This document shows, in pieces, positions 25,879 through 36,431 of a stretch of 64,000 bases of DNA (the stretch's first letter is position 1; every line of letters begins with the position of its first letter). A program made the position numbers and the translations under genes. The stretch is from JAGQYP01 sp041392305 (GTDB taxonomy: Bacteria > Bacteroidota > Bacteroidia > Flavobacteriales_D > Crocinitomicaceae). Location: the NCBI GenBank assembly GCA_041392305.1, contig JAWKMJ010000016.1:27046-91045 (forward strand), in the 5' to 3' direction. Under the pieces are notes generated by a model. That model was not told the DNA's origin. It was given only the letters and a program-made list of their open reading frames with translations, and made no database searches.

Positions 25879-28626
25879 TTAGGCCATAGCTTCAGCCATC
25901 TGTTTGAATTTACCTTTTGACTTTCTAATTCTGCATGCGACAACTTTGTATTCTGGACACATGGCCTCCGTACAGTGCTCATCCGAAGTGATATTATTCA
26001 GCATGATCTCTGGAAAATGGAAAGTAGAACTTAAAATTCCAGGCTTTACTTCATCTGTTACTTTGGCTTTGATATCCACTTTTCCTCTAGGCGATTCCAC
26101 ACACACAAACTCACCATCTTGAATGCCTTCTTTAGCCGCATCTTCAGGGTGAATCATCAAGACATCCTCTGTAAGTATTTCCACGTTTCCAGTTCTACGA
26201 GTCATCGCTCCACAATTGTAGTGTTCCAATTCTCTGTTTGTAGTAATGATATAGGGGAAATCTTTACCGTGTTTCTCAATCTCCTGCGATTCAACCCAAT
26301 CAAAATAAGTGAAAGCACCTTTTCCTCTTTTGAATGATTCAACGTGTAGTAATTGTGTATCGGTTCCATCTGGAGCTACCGGCCATTGTTTTCCATTGTC
26401 GCCCAATTCTTCCCATTTCACTCCGGCAAAGAAAGGTACGATTTGCGAAATTTCCGCTAACACGCCAGCTGCAGTATAATCGTCTTGCTTGTAGCCCATT
26501 TTATTCATCATATCCACTACTTGCTGACCATCCGGCTTGGTTCCTTCAATAGGTTCCACTACTTTTTGTACTCGCTGAATTCTTCTTTCTCCGTTAGTAA
26601 AAGTTCCTTCTTTCTCAAGGAATGAAGAAGACGGAAGTAAAACTGTAGCCAATTTTGCTGTTTCCGTCATGAATAATTCAGAAACAACTAACATCTCTAA
26701 ATTGGAAAGCGCTTTGATTACCTTTTGAGTATTGGGATCTGTCTGCACCACATCTTCTCCAATAATCCACAATGCTTTCAAGTTTCCGTTGATTGCTTCA
26801 TTGAACATTTCCGGAATTTTGTATCCAATATGACTTGGCACCTCTCTTCCGTAGAAAGTATTGTATTTCTGATTTACAGCTGGGTCGGTCACATCTAAAT
26901 AACCCGCCCCCTGATGCGGTTGTGCACCCATGTCTGCAGCACCTTGAACGTTATTCTGACCTCTCAATGGATTCACGCCAGCTCCTGGTTTCCCTACATT
27001 TCCGGTAATCATGGCCAAATCAGAAATCAACTGAACTGTAAATGTTCCTTGTGTATGCTCTGTTACTCCTAAACCATGGAATTCCATTGCAGCATTCGCT
27101 TTGGCATAAGCCATGGAAGCTTGTCGAACTAATTCTTTATCAACTCCTGTAATTTCAGCTAATTCGTCAATATTAAGTCCTAAAATATGATTTTTAAAAT
27201 CTTCATATCCTTCAGTTCTATTTTCTACAAAATGCTGATCTACCAAGTTTTCAGTAATGATATAATACAGCATCATGTTCAATAAAGCCACATTGGTACC
27301 AGGTCTCAATTGAAGATGGTAAGTAGCATACCTCGCCAGTTCTGTTCTCCTTGGATCCACTACAATGGAAGTAATGGAACTTTGCATGAATTTCTGTTTG
27401 ATTCGTGCTCCAGTTACGGGATGTGCATCTGTTGGATTGGCACCAATAACGAAAATGCAATCTGTCAATTCTAAATCCTTAATGGAATTTGTTGCCGCTC
27501 CCGTTCCAAAGGCTCTTTGCATTCCTAAAGCCGTTGGAGAGTGACAAACTCTGGCGCAACAATCGATATTATTGGTTCCGATGACAGCTCTAATAAATTT
27601 CTGCATCAGATAGTTTTCTTCGTTTGGAGTTCTTGCGGAAGAGATTCCTGCAATGGCATCTGGTCCGGCAGTTTCCTTTATCGAAGTAAATTTCTCGGCC
27701 ATGAAATCATAAGCTTCATCCCAACTTACAGGCACCAATTCTCCATTTTTTCGAATCATTGGTGATCTCAATCTATCCTTATGGTTGTAGAATTTGAACG
27801 CATATCTTCCTTTCAAACAAGTGTGTCCTAAATTGGCTTCCGCTTCGTAAGGTGCTTGAATACTTAAAATTTCTCCATTTCTGGTAGATACTTCCAAGTT
27901 ACAACCCACACCACAGTAAGTACAAACCGTTCTCGTTTTCTCTTCAGCTAAAATCGCTTTTGATTGGAATACGTCTGAAATTGCGGAAGTTGGACAAGCC
28001 TGCGAACATGCTCCACAGCTCACACAATCCGATTCCATAAAGGATTGATCATGACCTTTTACAATATGAGAATCAAAACCTCTACCGGCCATGGAAAGCA
28101 CAAATTGACCTTGCACCTCATCACAAGCACGAACACATCTATAGCAATTGATACATTTTGAAAGATCCGAGGTCATGTAGGGATGGCTTAAGTCCTTTTG
28201 ACGATCCAAATGGTTTTCTCCAGCAGGGTATCTCACTTGTCTGATTCCCACTTGAGCTGCCACGTCCTGAAGTTCACAGTTTCCATTTACTTCGCATGTC
28301 AAACAATCCAAAGGGTGATCCGTAAGAACCAATTCCAAAATGTTCTTTCTCAACTCCAGAATGGCTTCAGAACTTGGGTAAATATATTGTCCGGCTCCAA
28401 CAGGAGTATGACAAGAAGCCATGGTCTTTCTTGGACCATCCTTTTCCAAAGCAACCTCTACGCTACAAACTCTACAAGATCCAAAAGGATCCAAATTTGG
28501 AGCATCACAAAGCGTTGGAATTAGTTTTTCTCCTTCAATTCTTCTAACAAAATTCAGTATCGTTTCTCCCGATTTGAATTCATGTTCTTCATTATTGATG
28601 TAAGCCGTATTTTTCATACTATGCAT
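25879..28626 (-). CDS. fdhF: Formate dehydrogenase alpha subunit (molybdopterin, Cys type)
   Basis: 915 aa. The N-terminus (1-80) is a NuoG-like [2Fe-2S] domain with SCRVCSVEV and CLTCEVNGNCELQ. Two ferredoxin clusters follow: CINCYRCVRAC and CVSCGACSQACP. The bis-MGD domain starts CTYCGVGCNLEV ([4Fe-4S]). The catalytic residue is Cys in CARVCHSPT, replacing selenocysteine. A molydopterin-binding C-terminal beta-barrel ends the protein. This is the FdsA/NAD-dependent FDH layout. The start is ATG 28626, overlapping the kinase stop, or ATG 28617. Partners are the 29842-31500 flavoprotein and FdhD. Confidence 0.92.
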   Translation of the reverse strand: MHSMKNTAYINNEEHEFKSGETILNFVRRIEGEKLIPTLCDAPNLDPFGSCRVCSVEVALEKDGPRKTMASCHTPVGAGQYIYPSSEAILELRKNILELVLTDHPLDCLTCEVNGNCELQDVAAQVGIRQVRYPAGENHLDRQKDLSHPYMTSDLSKCINCYRCVRACDEVQGQFVLSMAGRGFDSHIVKGHDQSFMESDCVSCGACSQACPTSAISDVFQSKAILAEEKTRTVCTYCGVGCNLEVSTRNGEILSIQAPYEAEANLGHTCLKGRYAFKFYNHKDRLRSPMIRKNGELVPVSWDEAYDFMAEKFTSIKETAGPDAIAGISSARTPNEENYLMQKFIRAVIGTNNIDCCARVCHSPTALGMQRAFGTGAATNSIKDLELTDCIFVIGANPTDAHPVTGARIKQKFMQSSITSIVVDPRRTELARYATYHLQLRPGTNVALLNMMLYYIITENLVDQHFVENRTEGYEDFKNHILGLNIDELAEITGVDKELVRQASMAYAKANAAMEFHGLGVTEHTQGTFTVQLISDLAMITGNVGKPGAGVNPLRGQNNVQGAADMGAQPHQGAGYLDVTDPAVNQKYNTFYGREVPSHIGYKIPEMFNEAINGNLKALWIIGEDVVQTDPNTQKVIKALSNLEMLVVSELFMTETAKLATVLLPSSSFLEKEGTFTNGERRIQRVQKVVEPIEGTKPDGQQVVDMMNKMGYKQDDYTAAGVLAEISQIVPFFAGVKWEELGDNGKQWPVAPDGTDTQLLHVESFKRGKGAFTYFDWVESQEIEKHGKDFPYIITTNRELEHYNCGAMTRRTGNVEILTEDVLMIHPEDAAKEGIQDGEFVCVESPRGKVDIKAKVTDEVKPGILSSTFHFPEIMLNNITSDEHCTEAMCPEYKVVACRIRKSKGKFKQMAEAMA

Positions 28627-29842
28627 GTGTTGGTTCTTTCAATGTAAAATTATAACTGGTCCCATTTTCAATATTGAATTTTTTGGTACCATTAAGTTGT
28701 TCCGTAAGAATATCGATCAATTCCGTTCCAAATCCTGCTCCTTTTTCCTTAGGCTCTTTCCAAATTCCATTGTCATAGTAGGCAAAACCGTAGGATCCGC
28801 CACTTTGATTGATTCTTATTTTAATCTCTCCTCCATCATTTTCGATAAAAGCATATTTAAGAGAATTAGAAACGAGTTCATTGATCAATAGACCCAGAGG
28901 AACCACCATATCTAACCCCATGTGTTCTATATTACTTTCCACTTCTAAATGTACTTTATCTCTCCAAAGTGAAACAGAAATTAAATCTTCTACAAGTTCT
29001 TGAATATAAGATTTTAGATCGATTTTTGAAAGTTCTTCTTCCTTATAAAGCTTTTGATGGATCAGAGACATAGTCATAATTCGGTTAATAGCTTCCGAAA
29101 AACTGTCCTGTGCTTCTTTAGTTGCCATCTCCTCTCTTTGCATTCTGAGAAGGCTGATAATAATTTGCAGGTTGTTTTTTATTCGATGATGAATTTCCTT
29201 GACTAAAACTGTTTTTTCTTCATTTTGATTACTAATCAATTCATTTCTTTTCTCCAATTCCTGATTTAACTCTTTGAGGTGTTTTTGAGCCGTATTCATA
29301 TAAGAGACATACTCATACATCAGGTAGATTCCGATGAATAAAATGGAAACTACCTCAAATCCTATAACCAGAGAAAAATGTTGAACTTCATATTGCAAAA
29401 AGATCAGATTCTCATCAAAATAATTATTAGCAAACCAAAGAATTCCTATTGCATTCAACAGTAAGAGGCTAAAAGTGAATATTTTTACTGTTCCGATATA
29501 GCAAAATAAAATGGAAATAATCAGCCACATAAAACCCGAGTAATGCAAAGAATGATCACCTGTATTTGCCGCCATTTGGATAATTGCTGATCCTCCAAGT
29601 CCCATTCCATAATAGGCTATGTGGTGGTACTTAGAAAAAAACAATAAAACACCAGTTGCTCCTGTCATCACGCAGGTAAACAAATAGTAATAAAATACAT
29701 TTGCTTCCACTTGATCTTCCTTCATCAGATAGCAAACCACTCCAAAAACCACAAATGAAAACAGGGAAACATTCCGAGCAATTTTGTGTTTTGCCCTCTC
29801 CCATTCATCAGTAAATTTTAATCTAGAGGTAAAAATGGCCAT
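28619..29842 (-). CDS. Sensor histidine kinase with N-terminal membrane domain
   Basis: 407 aa. Six or so N-terminal helices (about 20-185) are followed by a coiled coil (186-210). The HisKA_2-type phosphoacceptor is EIHHRIKNNLQIIISLLRM (about 214-232). The HATPase domain has an N box (LINELVSNSLKYAF) and a degenerate glycine box (YDNGIW, GAGFGTELIDIL). It has no receiver domain, and no response regulator is encoded nearby. It overlaps the flavin subunit stop by 1 bp and the alpha subunit start, so it is firmly embedded in the formate dehydrogenase operon. Confidence 0.88.
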   Translation of the reverse strand: MAIFTSRLKFTDEWERAKHKIARNVSLFSFVVFGVVCYLMKEDQVEANVFYYYLFTCVMTGATGVLLFFSKYHHIAYYGMGLGGSAIIQMAANTGDHSLHYSGFMWLIISILFCYIGTVKIFTFSLLLLNAIGILWFANNYFDENLIFLQYEVQHFSLVIGFEVVSILFIGIYLMYEYVSYMNTAQKHLKELNQELEKRNELISNQNEEKTVLVKEIHHRIKNNLQIIISLLRMQREEMATKEAQDSFSEAINRIMTMSLIHQKLYKEEELSKIDLKSYIQELVEDLISVSLWRDKVHLEVESNIEHMGLDMVVPLGLLINELVSNSLKYAFIENDGGEIKIRINQSGGSYGFAYYDNGIWKEPKEKGAGFGTELIDILTEQLNGTKKFNIENGTSYNFTLKEPTHA

Positions 29843-31500
29843 TAAGCTTCCAATTTATTTTCGAGTTCAGATTCAAAATACATAAGTGCGTTCTTTACAG
29901 GGAGTGGAATTCCACCTCCATGAGCGCACAAACTGCCTTGCTCAAGGGTGTTTAATAAGTCATTTAAAAGAGTTTTGCTGATTTTGAAATCCGAAGAATT
30001 GGCTTTCTCAAATAATTCGTAACCTCTTTTGGTTCCTAGTCGACAGGGAAAACACTTACCACAGCTTTCGTAAGAAGCAAAATCGAATAAATGTTCTATG
30101 AATTTTGCAATTGGATAAGATTCAGGCACACAAACTACAGAAGCATGACCCAATAAAAATCCAGCATTAGCAAAGGATTCAAAGTCAAGCGTTAAATCAT
30201 TAATCTTGTGTGTTGGCACTAATCCTCCCAATGGCCCTCCAATTTGCATGGCTTTTACAGGAGTTTTGAATCCTCCACCCAGCTCGTTAAATACGGTAGA
30301 CATGGGAGTTCCCATTTCCACTTCATACATTCCAGGATTGTTAAAAAAGCTGTCCAGACAAACCAATTTGGTTCCTGAAGATTTCGCTGTTCCAATATTT
30401 TTCCATGATTCTCCTCCATTAGAAATAATGTAATGAAGAGCTGCCAAAGTTTCAACGTTATTCACTACAGTAGGTTTATTGAAAAGTCCTTTTTGAGCAG
30501 GATAGGGTGGCCTTACTCTTACTTCTGGTCTTTGCCCTTCAATAGAATTGATCAATGCCGTTTCTTCTCCGCAAATGTAAGAACCTTGAGCTCGAATAAT
30601 TTTAAAATCATAATTGAATCCAGAACCCATGATGTCTTTTCCGATTAGTCCCTTGGATCTCAATTCGTCGATAGCTTTCTGAACAATATCAGCCGCTTCG
30701 GGATATTCTGCTCGGATATACAAAACACCGTACGACGCATGAGTCACATACCCTGCAATCAGCATTCCGAATAAAACAGAATGAGGTCTTTCCTCTAATA
30801 AATAGCGATCTGAATAGGCGCCGGGATCTCCTTCATCTGCATTACAAATAATGAATTTGGTTTCATTTTCCGTATTTCTGCAGAATTCAAGTTTTAATCC
30901 CATTGGGAATCCAGCGCCTCCTCTTCCTCTAACATTAGAAGTTTTAATCTCTTCTAAAACCGACTTTGAATCTTTCTTCAAAGCCTCTAAAAAAGGTTGG
31001 TAATATGCATCCACATTGGTAAAAGGAGCGGTTAAAATTTCTTTCCCTAGAGCTTTAACGTTGTATTTATCTCGGTTTAGACCTTCTTTATTTTGAACGA
31101 TGTCATTCAGATTTTCAATGGCATTTCCGGAATAGTTCTTTCCATTGTAGAAAAATGCACTGTTTTCATGGCACCTTCCCAAACAAGTCATGTGCCCAAT
31201 TTCATCCGCATTAAACTTCCCTTTCAGCTGATCGATCACTTTTTCCTGTGTTCCTGCGCACTCACATGCAGTCCCATTGCACACATACACTTTTTTGCCT
31301 TTATTTTCAGGTCTCAGGAAATCATAAAAAGTAGCTGTTCCGAATGTATTTGCCTTTCCAATTAAAAATTCTTTGGCTAATTCATCCAACTCTTCTTGTT
31401 TCGGTGTCCCCTCATTCTGAATGGCCAGTTTCCCCATTCGATCAAAGAGATTGTCTTCTACTCCTTTTCTACCTGATAATTCACTTAAATTGTCTGACAT
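29842..31500 (-). CDS. NAD-binding formate dehydrogenase beta subunit (NuoE-NuoF fusion)
   Basis: 552 aa. Residues 1-125 are NuoE-like: FGTATFYDFLRPE then C74-x4-C79 and C106-x3-C110 for a [2Fe-2S] cluster. Residues about 140-540 are NuoF-like: GRGGAGFPMGLKLEF (FMN), ICNADEGDPGAYSDR (NAD), GSYICGEETALINSIEG and a [4Fe-4S] site ESCGKCFPCRLGT plus a distal Cys (SLCAHGGG). It passes electrons from the Mo subunit to NAD+. It lies 1 bp after fdhD and directly before the kinase. Confidence 0.9.
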   Translation of the reverse strand: MSDNLSELSGRKGVEDNLFDRMGKLAIQNEGTPKQEELDELAKEFLIGKANTFGTATFYDFLRPENKGKKVYVCNGTACECAGTQEKVIDQLKGKFNADEIGHMTCLGRCHENSAFFYNGKNYSGNAIENLNDIVQNKEGLNRDKYNVKALGKEILTAPFTNVDAYYQPFLEALKKDSKSVLEEIKTSNVRGRGGAGFPMGLKLEFCRNTENETKFIICNADEGDPGAYSDRYLLEERPHSVLFGMLIAGYVTHASYGVLYIRAEYPEAADIVQKAIDELRSKGLIGKDIMGSGFNYDFKIIRAQGSYICGEETALINSIEGQRPEVRVRPPYPAQKGLFNKPTVVNNVETLAALHYIISNGGESWKNIGTAKSSGTKLVCLDSFFNNPGMYEVEMGTPMSTVFNELGGGFKTPVKAMQIGGPLGGLVPTHKINDLTLDFESFANAGFLLGHASVVCVPESYPIAKFIEHLFDFASYESCGKCFPCRLGTKRGYELFEKANSSDFKISKTLLNDLLNTLEQGSLCAHGGGIPLPVKNALMYFESELENKLEA

Positions 31501-31501
31501 A

Positions 31502-32335
31502 TCAACTAACTTGGTTGTTAAAATTTCTATTTTGGTTTACTCTTTCAGGATGTGCATAGCATGTCGCTCGGTCATCCCGACAAAAAGCAAACAATGTAAT
31601 TCCTAGTTCTTTGGCATAATCCACAGCCAAACTTGATGGAGCTGAAATCGCGGCCAATACCGGAATCCTTCCTTTAAAACATTTGATCACGATTTCATAA
31701 GAAATCCGTCCACTTACGGTAAGCAAGGCTGCATTTTTAAATTGATTTTCAAGAATTAGTTTTCCAATAACCTTATCAACTGCATTGTGCCTGCCAATAT
31801 CCTCTGCATAGCAAAGCATCTCACCACTAAAAGAGAAGGCCGCGGCAGCATGAGAGCCCCCAGATTGTCTGAACGCTTTCTGAACCTTTTCCATTTGTTC
31901 AAAAGCAGATTCCAAATGGGAGATACATATTTTTTGCTCAACAGGCAAACAAGCGTCTAAAAAACCTCTTTCATCTAGTGATGTTTTCCCACAAATTCCG
32001 CAAGAAGCAACAGAAAGTAGATTTCTTTTATTTGTTATTCCAGAACCAAGTTGGTCTTGAGGTATGGATACATTTACCTGGGTAAGTATGCCATCTTTAC
32101 TCTCTTTTTTCAGAACGATTTCCGGCTTATAATTCGAAGATTTGAGAATACTTTCTGAATGTAAAATTCCACGAACCAAAGCCTGATCATCACCGGGTGT
32201 GCGCATTGTTAAGGTAAAAGGATCGCCATTCACATCGATCTGCAAGGCTTCTTCCACAGTTAAAGCATCCAAACGGAACTCAGAAGAATTCCCTCGAAAT
32301 AATTTACCTTGATAGTTGCGAACGGACATACTCAT
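31502..32335 (-). CDS. fdhD: Formate dehydrogenase accessory sulfurtransferase FdhD
   Basis: 277 aa. The active-site CxxC is in ASCGICGKTS (near residues 110-119). EDIGRHNAVDKVIG (about 177-190) and SGRISYEIVIKC are conserved in FdhD. It sulfurates the Mo-bisMGD cofactor with sulfur from a cysteine desulfurase so that FDH becomes active. It is the first gene of the five-gene operon; 235 bp upstream is an AT-rich leader shared divergently with the TraB gene. Confidence 0.93.
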   Translation of the reverse strand: MSMSVRNYQGKLFRGNSSEFRLDALTVEEALQIDVNGDPFTLTMRTPGDDQALVRGILHSESILKSSNYKPEIVLKKESKDGILTQVNVSIPQDQLGSGITNKRNLLSVASCGICGKTSLDERGFLDACLPVEQKICISHLESAFEQMEKVQKAFRQSGGSHAAAAFSFSGEMLCYAEDIGRHNAVDKVIGKLILENQFKNAALLTVSGRISYEIVIKCFKGRIPVLAAISAPSSLAVDYAKELGITLFAFCRDDRATCYAHPERVNQNRNFNNQVS

Positions 32336-32570
32336 TAATTCTAAAAACTAAATATAGTATAATTAGGCGGGATAAAAAACCTGAAGTAAACCTTTGATAT
32401 ATGCGAATAATCAATTGAATAGTTAGAAGAATAAAAGAATCTTCGATTTTATTTTAAAATCCCCTAAAATTTTATAATTCTTTGTAATTTCTCGCCTTAG
32501 GAAGTGTCTTTTTGATTTTTTTCCGTTAAACATTAACATATCGTTATTTTTGAAGAAATAAATAGAATTT

Positions 32571-35500
32571 ATGAAATTAGTTCAACTATCTACCTTAACT
32601 TTCCTTATCTGTTTACCCATATTAGGTTTCAGTCAAAAAAATAACTCCAAACAAGAAAAAAGTAGATACCAGAGTTTATTGTGGGAGATCAAGAATCCGA
32701 AAACAGGTGAAAATTCCTATTTGTATGGTACCATGCATGTTTCCTCGAAAGTGGCTTTTCATTTGACTGACAGTTTCTATGTAGCATTAAAAAATGTCGA
32801 CATCGTTGGTTTAGAGACCAATCCTGAGTATTGGATGGAAGATATGCTGAAGTCGGATGTTTATTCCTTTTGGTTACACAATGGATTCAGGATACCTACT
32901 GAAGGTTTTTATAGCAATGCATTTAAATTAACTCCGATAGATAATCGCGGTTTTAAATATCTGCTTTCTGTAGACTCTCGATTTTCAAACAATCTGTTGT
33001 ATCGGAAATCTTATGGGTATGAAAATAATTTTCAGGAAGATACTTATTTGGACATGTTCATCTACCAAGCTGGGAAGAAATTAGGGAAAGAGGTAACAAA
33101 TCTAGAAGACTTTGAAGAATCTCAAAAGTTGGTAATGGAATCTCAGATGGCAGATGCCAAAAATCGAAGCTATGGTTATCGAAATCAATATGACTTTGGA
33201 GACAAACGTCCTTACGAAATAATTGAAGATGCCTATCGAAATGGTGATCTAGACCTTTTGGATTCGATCGGTAGAATTACGGGCACGGAAGAAGGACGAG
33301 AATTTATGCTATATAAAAGAAATGAGAACATTGCAGAAAGCATCGATTCAATAATTCAGGGAGGCCAAAAGATTTTTGCGGCAGTAGGAGCCGCACATCT
33401 TCCGGGAAACCGAGGTGTAATAGAGGAGATGAGAAAAAAGGGTTATGTAGTTCGACCTGTTTTTGGTTCTAAAAATCGAGATCCAAAGCAAAAAGATGCG
33501 ATCGACGAACTCATTCATCCATTCAGCCTGAAAAAGATAGTTGCAGAGGATGGAAGTTTCTCAACCTATCTCCCGGAGAAAATTATTGAGGCCCCAGAAG
33601 CACTCGTTTACAAAGAATTACAGATTCCAGATATGCCCAACGGTGGAATTTATTTTATTAAGCAAATCAATACTTTCGCCCCTTTATTTGATCAATCCAT
33701 TGATTACATGAAAAAACGCATAGACAGTTTGCTTTACGAGAATATTCCTGGAAAAATCGTTTCTATTGATCAAAAAGGAAAAGATAAATATGGACATCCC
33801 ATCATCTTCATTAAAAATGAAACCAAACAGGGAAATGCTCAACAATACAAGATCATCATTACTCCCTTTGAACTTTTCATTTTTAAAGTAAGCGGGATAA
33901 AAGAGTATGCTAACAGAAAGGATGTTCAACTTTTTATGGATTCGACGCAATTGATTTATAGCTATGACCAAGACTGGAGAGCGGTAAGCCCGCATTTTGA
34001 AGGATTTAAAGTTGATCTTCCAGGTGCCGTAAAAATTCAAGATACTCGGGCTTTTACTTCACTCAATTGCAATGCATTCATTCAGTCATTTGAAAAGAAA
34101 AGTAAGAGCTATTTTGCGTTAATCCAGACAACTTTGACAGATGTGCAATACATCGAAGAAGATACCTTTGAACTTAAATATATAGCAGATAAATTTTGTG
34201 AGGACCTTGATTTTAAGAAGATCCAAAAAGGAGATTTTTCAAAAATTGATGGCTATCCCTCGTATTCTCATTATGCGGAAAATGAAAAAGGTGATGGAAT
34301 GCATGTACAAACAATCATCAATGGTCCTCACTACTATCTTATGATTGCCAAGTCCAACAAAAAACTTGCTGATAAGTATTTTAAATCATTCAAGTTTAAA
34401 GATTTTAAGCCAAGCGGGGAAATCCCGGAAATTAAAGACACCCTGATGTTATGCAAAGTAGCAACGTTCGCTGTAAATCCAAGATCAGAATATGATCAGA
34501 TTTTCAACTATGGATATGGTTTAAACAATGAGGATGAAGACAATGACTTTACCGCTAAATATGAGGATATTGAATATTTTTTCAATTCTACAGGCGAAAA
34601 ACTGGAAGTATCTTACACGAAATTCCATGACTATGCTTCCAGAAATCCAAAAAAGCTTTACAATCCAACGAATTATATGAACGAATTTATTGATCTTAAA
34701 TACGATCAGGGTGAACCTCATACCACCTATGTATCTGAAGAAGGCGGAGATGAATTTGAAGCTGAAGATATTGGTATTTCAGGCTTGGATTTAAAATTTG
34801 GTCCTGAAAAGGATAGTCCGTATCTCATTTCCAAGGACCGATTTATTGAAAATCCACCAAACGGGTTAAAATGGAAAGAATATGAAGTCCATCATCAAAA
34901 TTCAAGTAGAGGAATCTATGGGAGATATTTAGTTTATAAAGGTCGATCCTATAATTTACGGGTAACGATTGATACAAATGCCGGCCCCAGTAGAGAAGTT
35001 CTTCATTTTATGGATCATTTTATACCGATGGACACGGTAGTTGGACAACCAATGGGCCAAGATAAAGACTCTCTTTTCATTGCACATTTGACAAGTAAAG
35101 ATAGTTTACTAGAAATGCGGGCACTTCGATCTATTTACATGATTGATTTTGAAGGCGCTAATGCCGATGAAATGATTCAGATTATCGATACCTTAAATTT
35201 TAAACGCTTTGACAAGGGACATACTTATAAACTCAACTTATTGCAGAGTTTGGGTGAGATTGATGATCCTAAAATTCTATCTTATTTAGAAAAGAAATAC
35301 GATGAAGCCGAAGACACTTCGTCGCTACAAATTGCTATTCTCAATGGAATCAATCAGAAAGAAACTAAAGAAAATGCCGAACTATTTGTTAAACTTTTAC
35401 TTAAAGAAACTCCTTTGACTAAAAGTTATAAAATCAACCAATTGTTCGACTATTATAAAGATTCGATAGAAATCCAGAAACATTATTACCCAGACTTATT

Positions 35501-36431
35501 TGCATTGGCGGGAGTTCCAGAATATACTGACCATGTTTATTCCACACTTGTACAACTTCTGGATAGCGGACATATTGAAAAAGAATTTTATAAAGAAAAG
35601 CTTGATGATATCTACCGAGAAGCAAAAATGGAACTAAAACGTTTCAACAATAAAACCATCGATGCCGAAAACAATAAAAATCTGGACTATTACGACTATG
35701 ATTACGACTACAGCTATGATTATGAATATGATGACTACGAAGATTATGAATACGGTTTCGGTTCAGGAAATCGTTTTACCAGCTTCAGTAACCACAAACT
35801 TGCAGAACTGATGAAGCTACTTGCACCCTATTATAAAGAAGATGAAAGAGTTCAAAAGTTATTTGAAAAAATGATGTTGATTAATGATATCAAAGGGGTT
35901 TGCTTTACAGCAGTTTTACTCAACAAAGTAGGCAAAAAGACTACTATTGATACCTGGAGAAATCTTCAAGAAAAGAATCCAGAAAACCAATATATGATTT
36001 ATCAGGTTTTACTGAAATTGGAGGAGAAAGAAATGATGGAGGATTTAGGCCTTACACCGAAAGCACTAGCCAAAGCTGAAATACTAAATTTAACTAATTT
36101 GAACCTAAGAGAAAAAGACTCTTTGATTCAAAAAGAAATCATCGAAATGACCTATCAAGATAAGCCTTTACTCGTTTATGTTTTTAAATATAAAAAGACT
36201 CAAGAGAACAAGTATAGCTATGGGAAGCAAGACGATCAATGGAAGCTAGCCATGATTGCAGTTAAGCCTGAAGATGAAGAAGAACCTATTTTAGATGATC
36301 TAACACAAATCAATATTACCATCAAGCTCAACAAAGATGAAAATGAAATTATACAAGAAAAACTAAAAGCTCTGCGATTTCTTCATCGACAAAGAGCAGT
36401 TTTCGAAGGGAATTATGAATATGATTATTAG
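32571..36431 (+). CDS. Large TraB/GumN-family secreted protein
   Basis: 1286 aa with a signal peptide ending ILGFSQ. Residues about 35-300 are a TraB/GumN domain: LLWEIKNP...YLYGTMHVS (53-58 GTMHVS), IVGLETNPEYW and AAVGAAHLPGNRGVIEEMRKKGY. GumN-type domains usually have 280-300 aa, so about 980 extra residues follow. These comprise alpha/beta regions without a recognised motif, HEAT-like helices around 860-1010 and a Tyr/Asp/Glu-rich stretch near 1040-1065 (DYDYDYSYDYEYDD...). It is possibly a periplasmic metalloprotease-like protein; the fold of the extension is unknown. Confidence 0.78.
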   Translation: MKLVQLSTLTFLICLPILGFSQKNNSKQEKSRYQSLLWEIKNPKTGENSYLYGTMHVSSKVAFHLTDSFYVALKNVDIVGLETNPEYWMEDMLKSDVYSFWLHNGFRIPTEGFYSNAFKLTPIDNRGFKYLLSVDSRFSNNLLYRKSYGYENNFQEDTYLDMFIYQAGKKLGKEVTNLEDFEESQKLVMESQMADAKNRSYGYRNQYDFGDKRPYEIIEDAYRNGDLDLLDSIGRITGTEEGREFMLYKRNENIAESIDSIIQGGQKIFAAVGAAHLPGNRGVIEEMRKKGYVVRPVFGSKNRDPKQKDAIDELIHPFSLKKIVAEDGSFSTYLPEKIIEAPEALVYKELQIPDMPNGGIYFIKQINTFAPLFDQSIDYMKKRIDSLLYENIPGKIVSIDQKGKDKYGHPIIFIKNETKQGNAQQYKIIITPFELFIFKVSGIKEYANRKDVQLFMDSTQLIYSYDQDWRAVSPHFEGFKVDLPGAVKIQDTRAFTSLNCNAFIQSFEKKSKSYFALIQTTLTDVQYIEEDTFELKYIADKFCEDLDFKKIQKGDFSKIDGYPSYSHYAENEKGDGMHVQTIINGPHYYLMIAKSNKKLADKYFKSFKFKDFKPSGEIPEIKDTLMLCKVATFAVNPRSEYDQIFNYGYGLNNEDEDNDFTAKYEDIEYFFNSTGEKLEVSYTKFHDYASRNPKKLYNPTNYMNEFIDLKYDQGEPHTTYVSEEGGDEFEAEDIGISGLDLKFGPEKDSPYLISKDRFIENPPNGLKWKEYEVHHQNSSRGIYGRYLVYKGRSYNLRVTIDTNAGPSREVLHFMDHFIPMDTVVGQPMGQDKDSLFIAHLTSKDSLLEMRALRSIYMIDFEGANADEMIQIIDTLNFKRFDKGHTYKLNLLQSLGEIDDPKILSYLEKKYDEAEDTSSLQIAILNGINQKETKENAELFVKLLLKETPLTKSYKINQLFDYYKDSIEIQKHYYPDLFALAGVPEYTDHVYSTLVQLLDSGHIEKEFYKEKLDDIYREAKMELKRFNNKTIDAENNKNLDYYDYDYDYSYDYEYDDYEDYEYGFGSGNRFTSFSNHKLAELMKLLAPYYKEDERVQKLFEKMMLINDIKGVCFTAVLLNKVGKKTTIDTWRNLQEKNPENQYMIYQVLLKLEEKEMMEDLGLTPKALAKAEILNLTNLNLREKDSLIQKEIIEMTYQDKPLLVYVFKYKKTQENKYSYGKQDDQWKLAMIAVKPEDEEEPILDDLTQINITIKLNKDENEIIQEKLKALRFLHRQRAVFEGNYEYDY

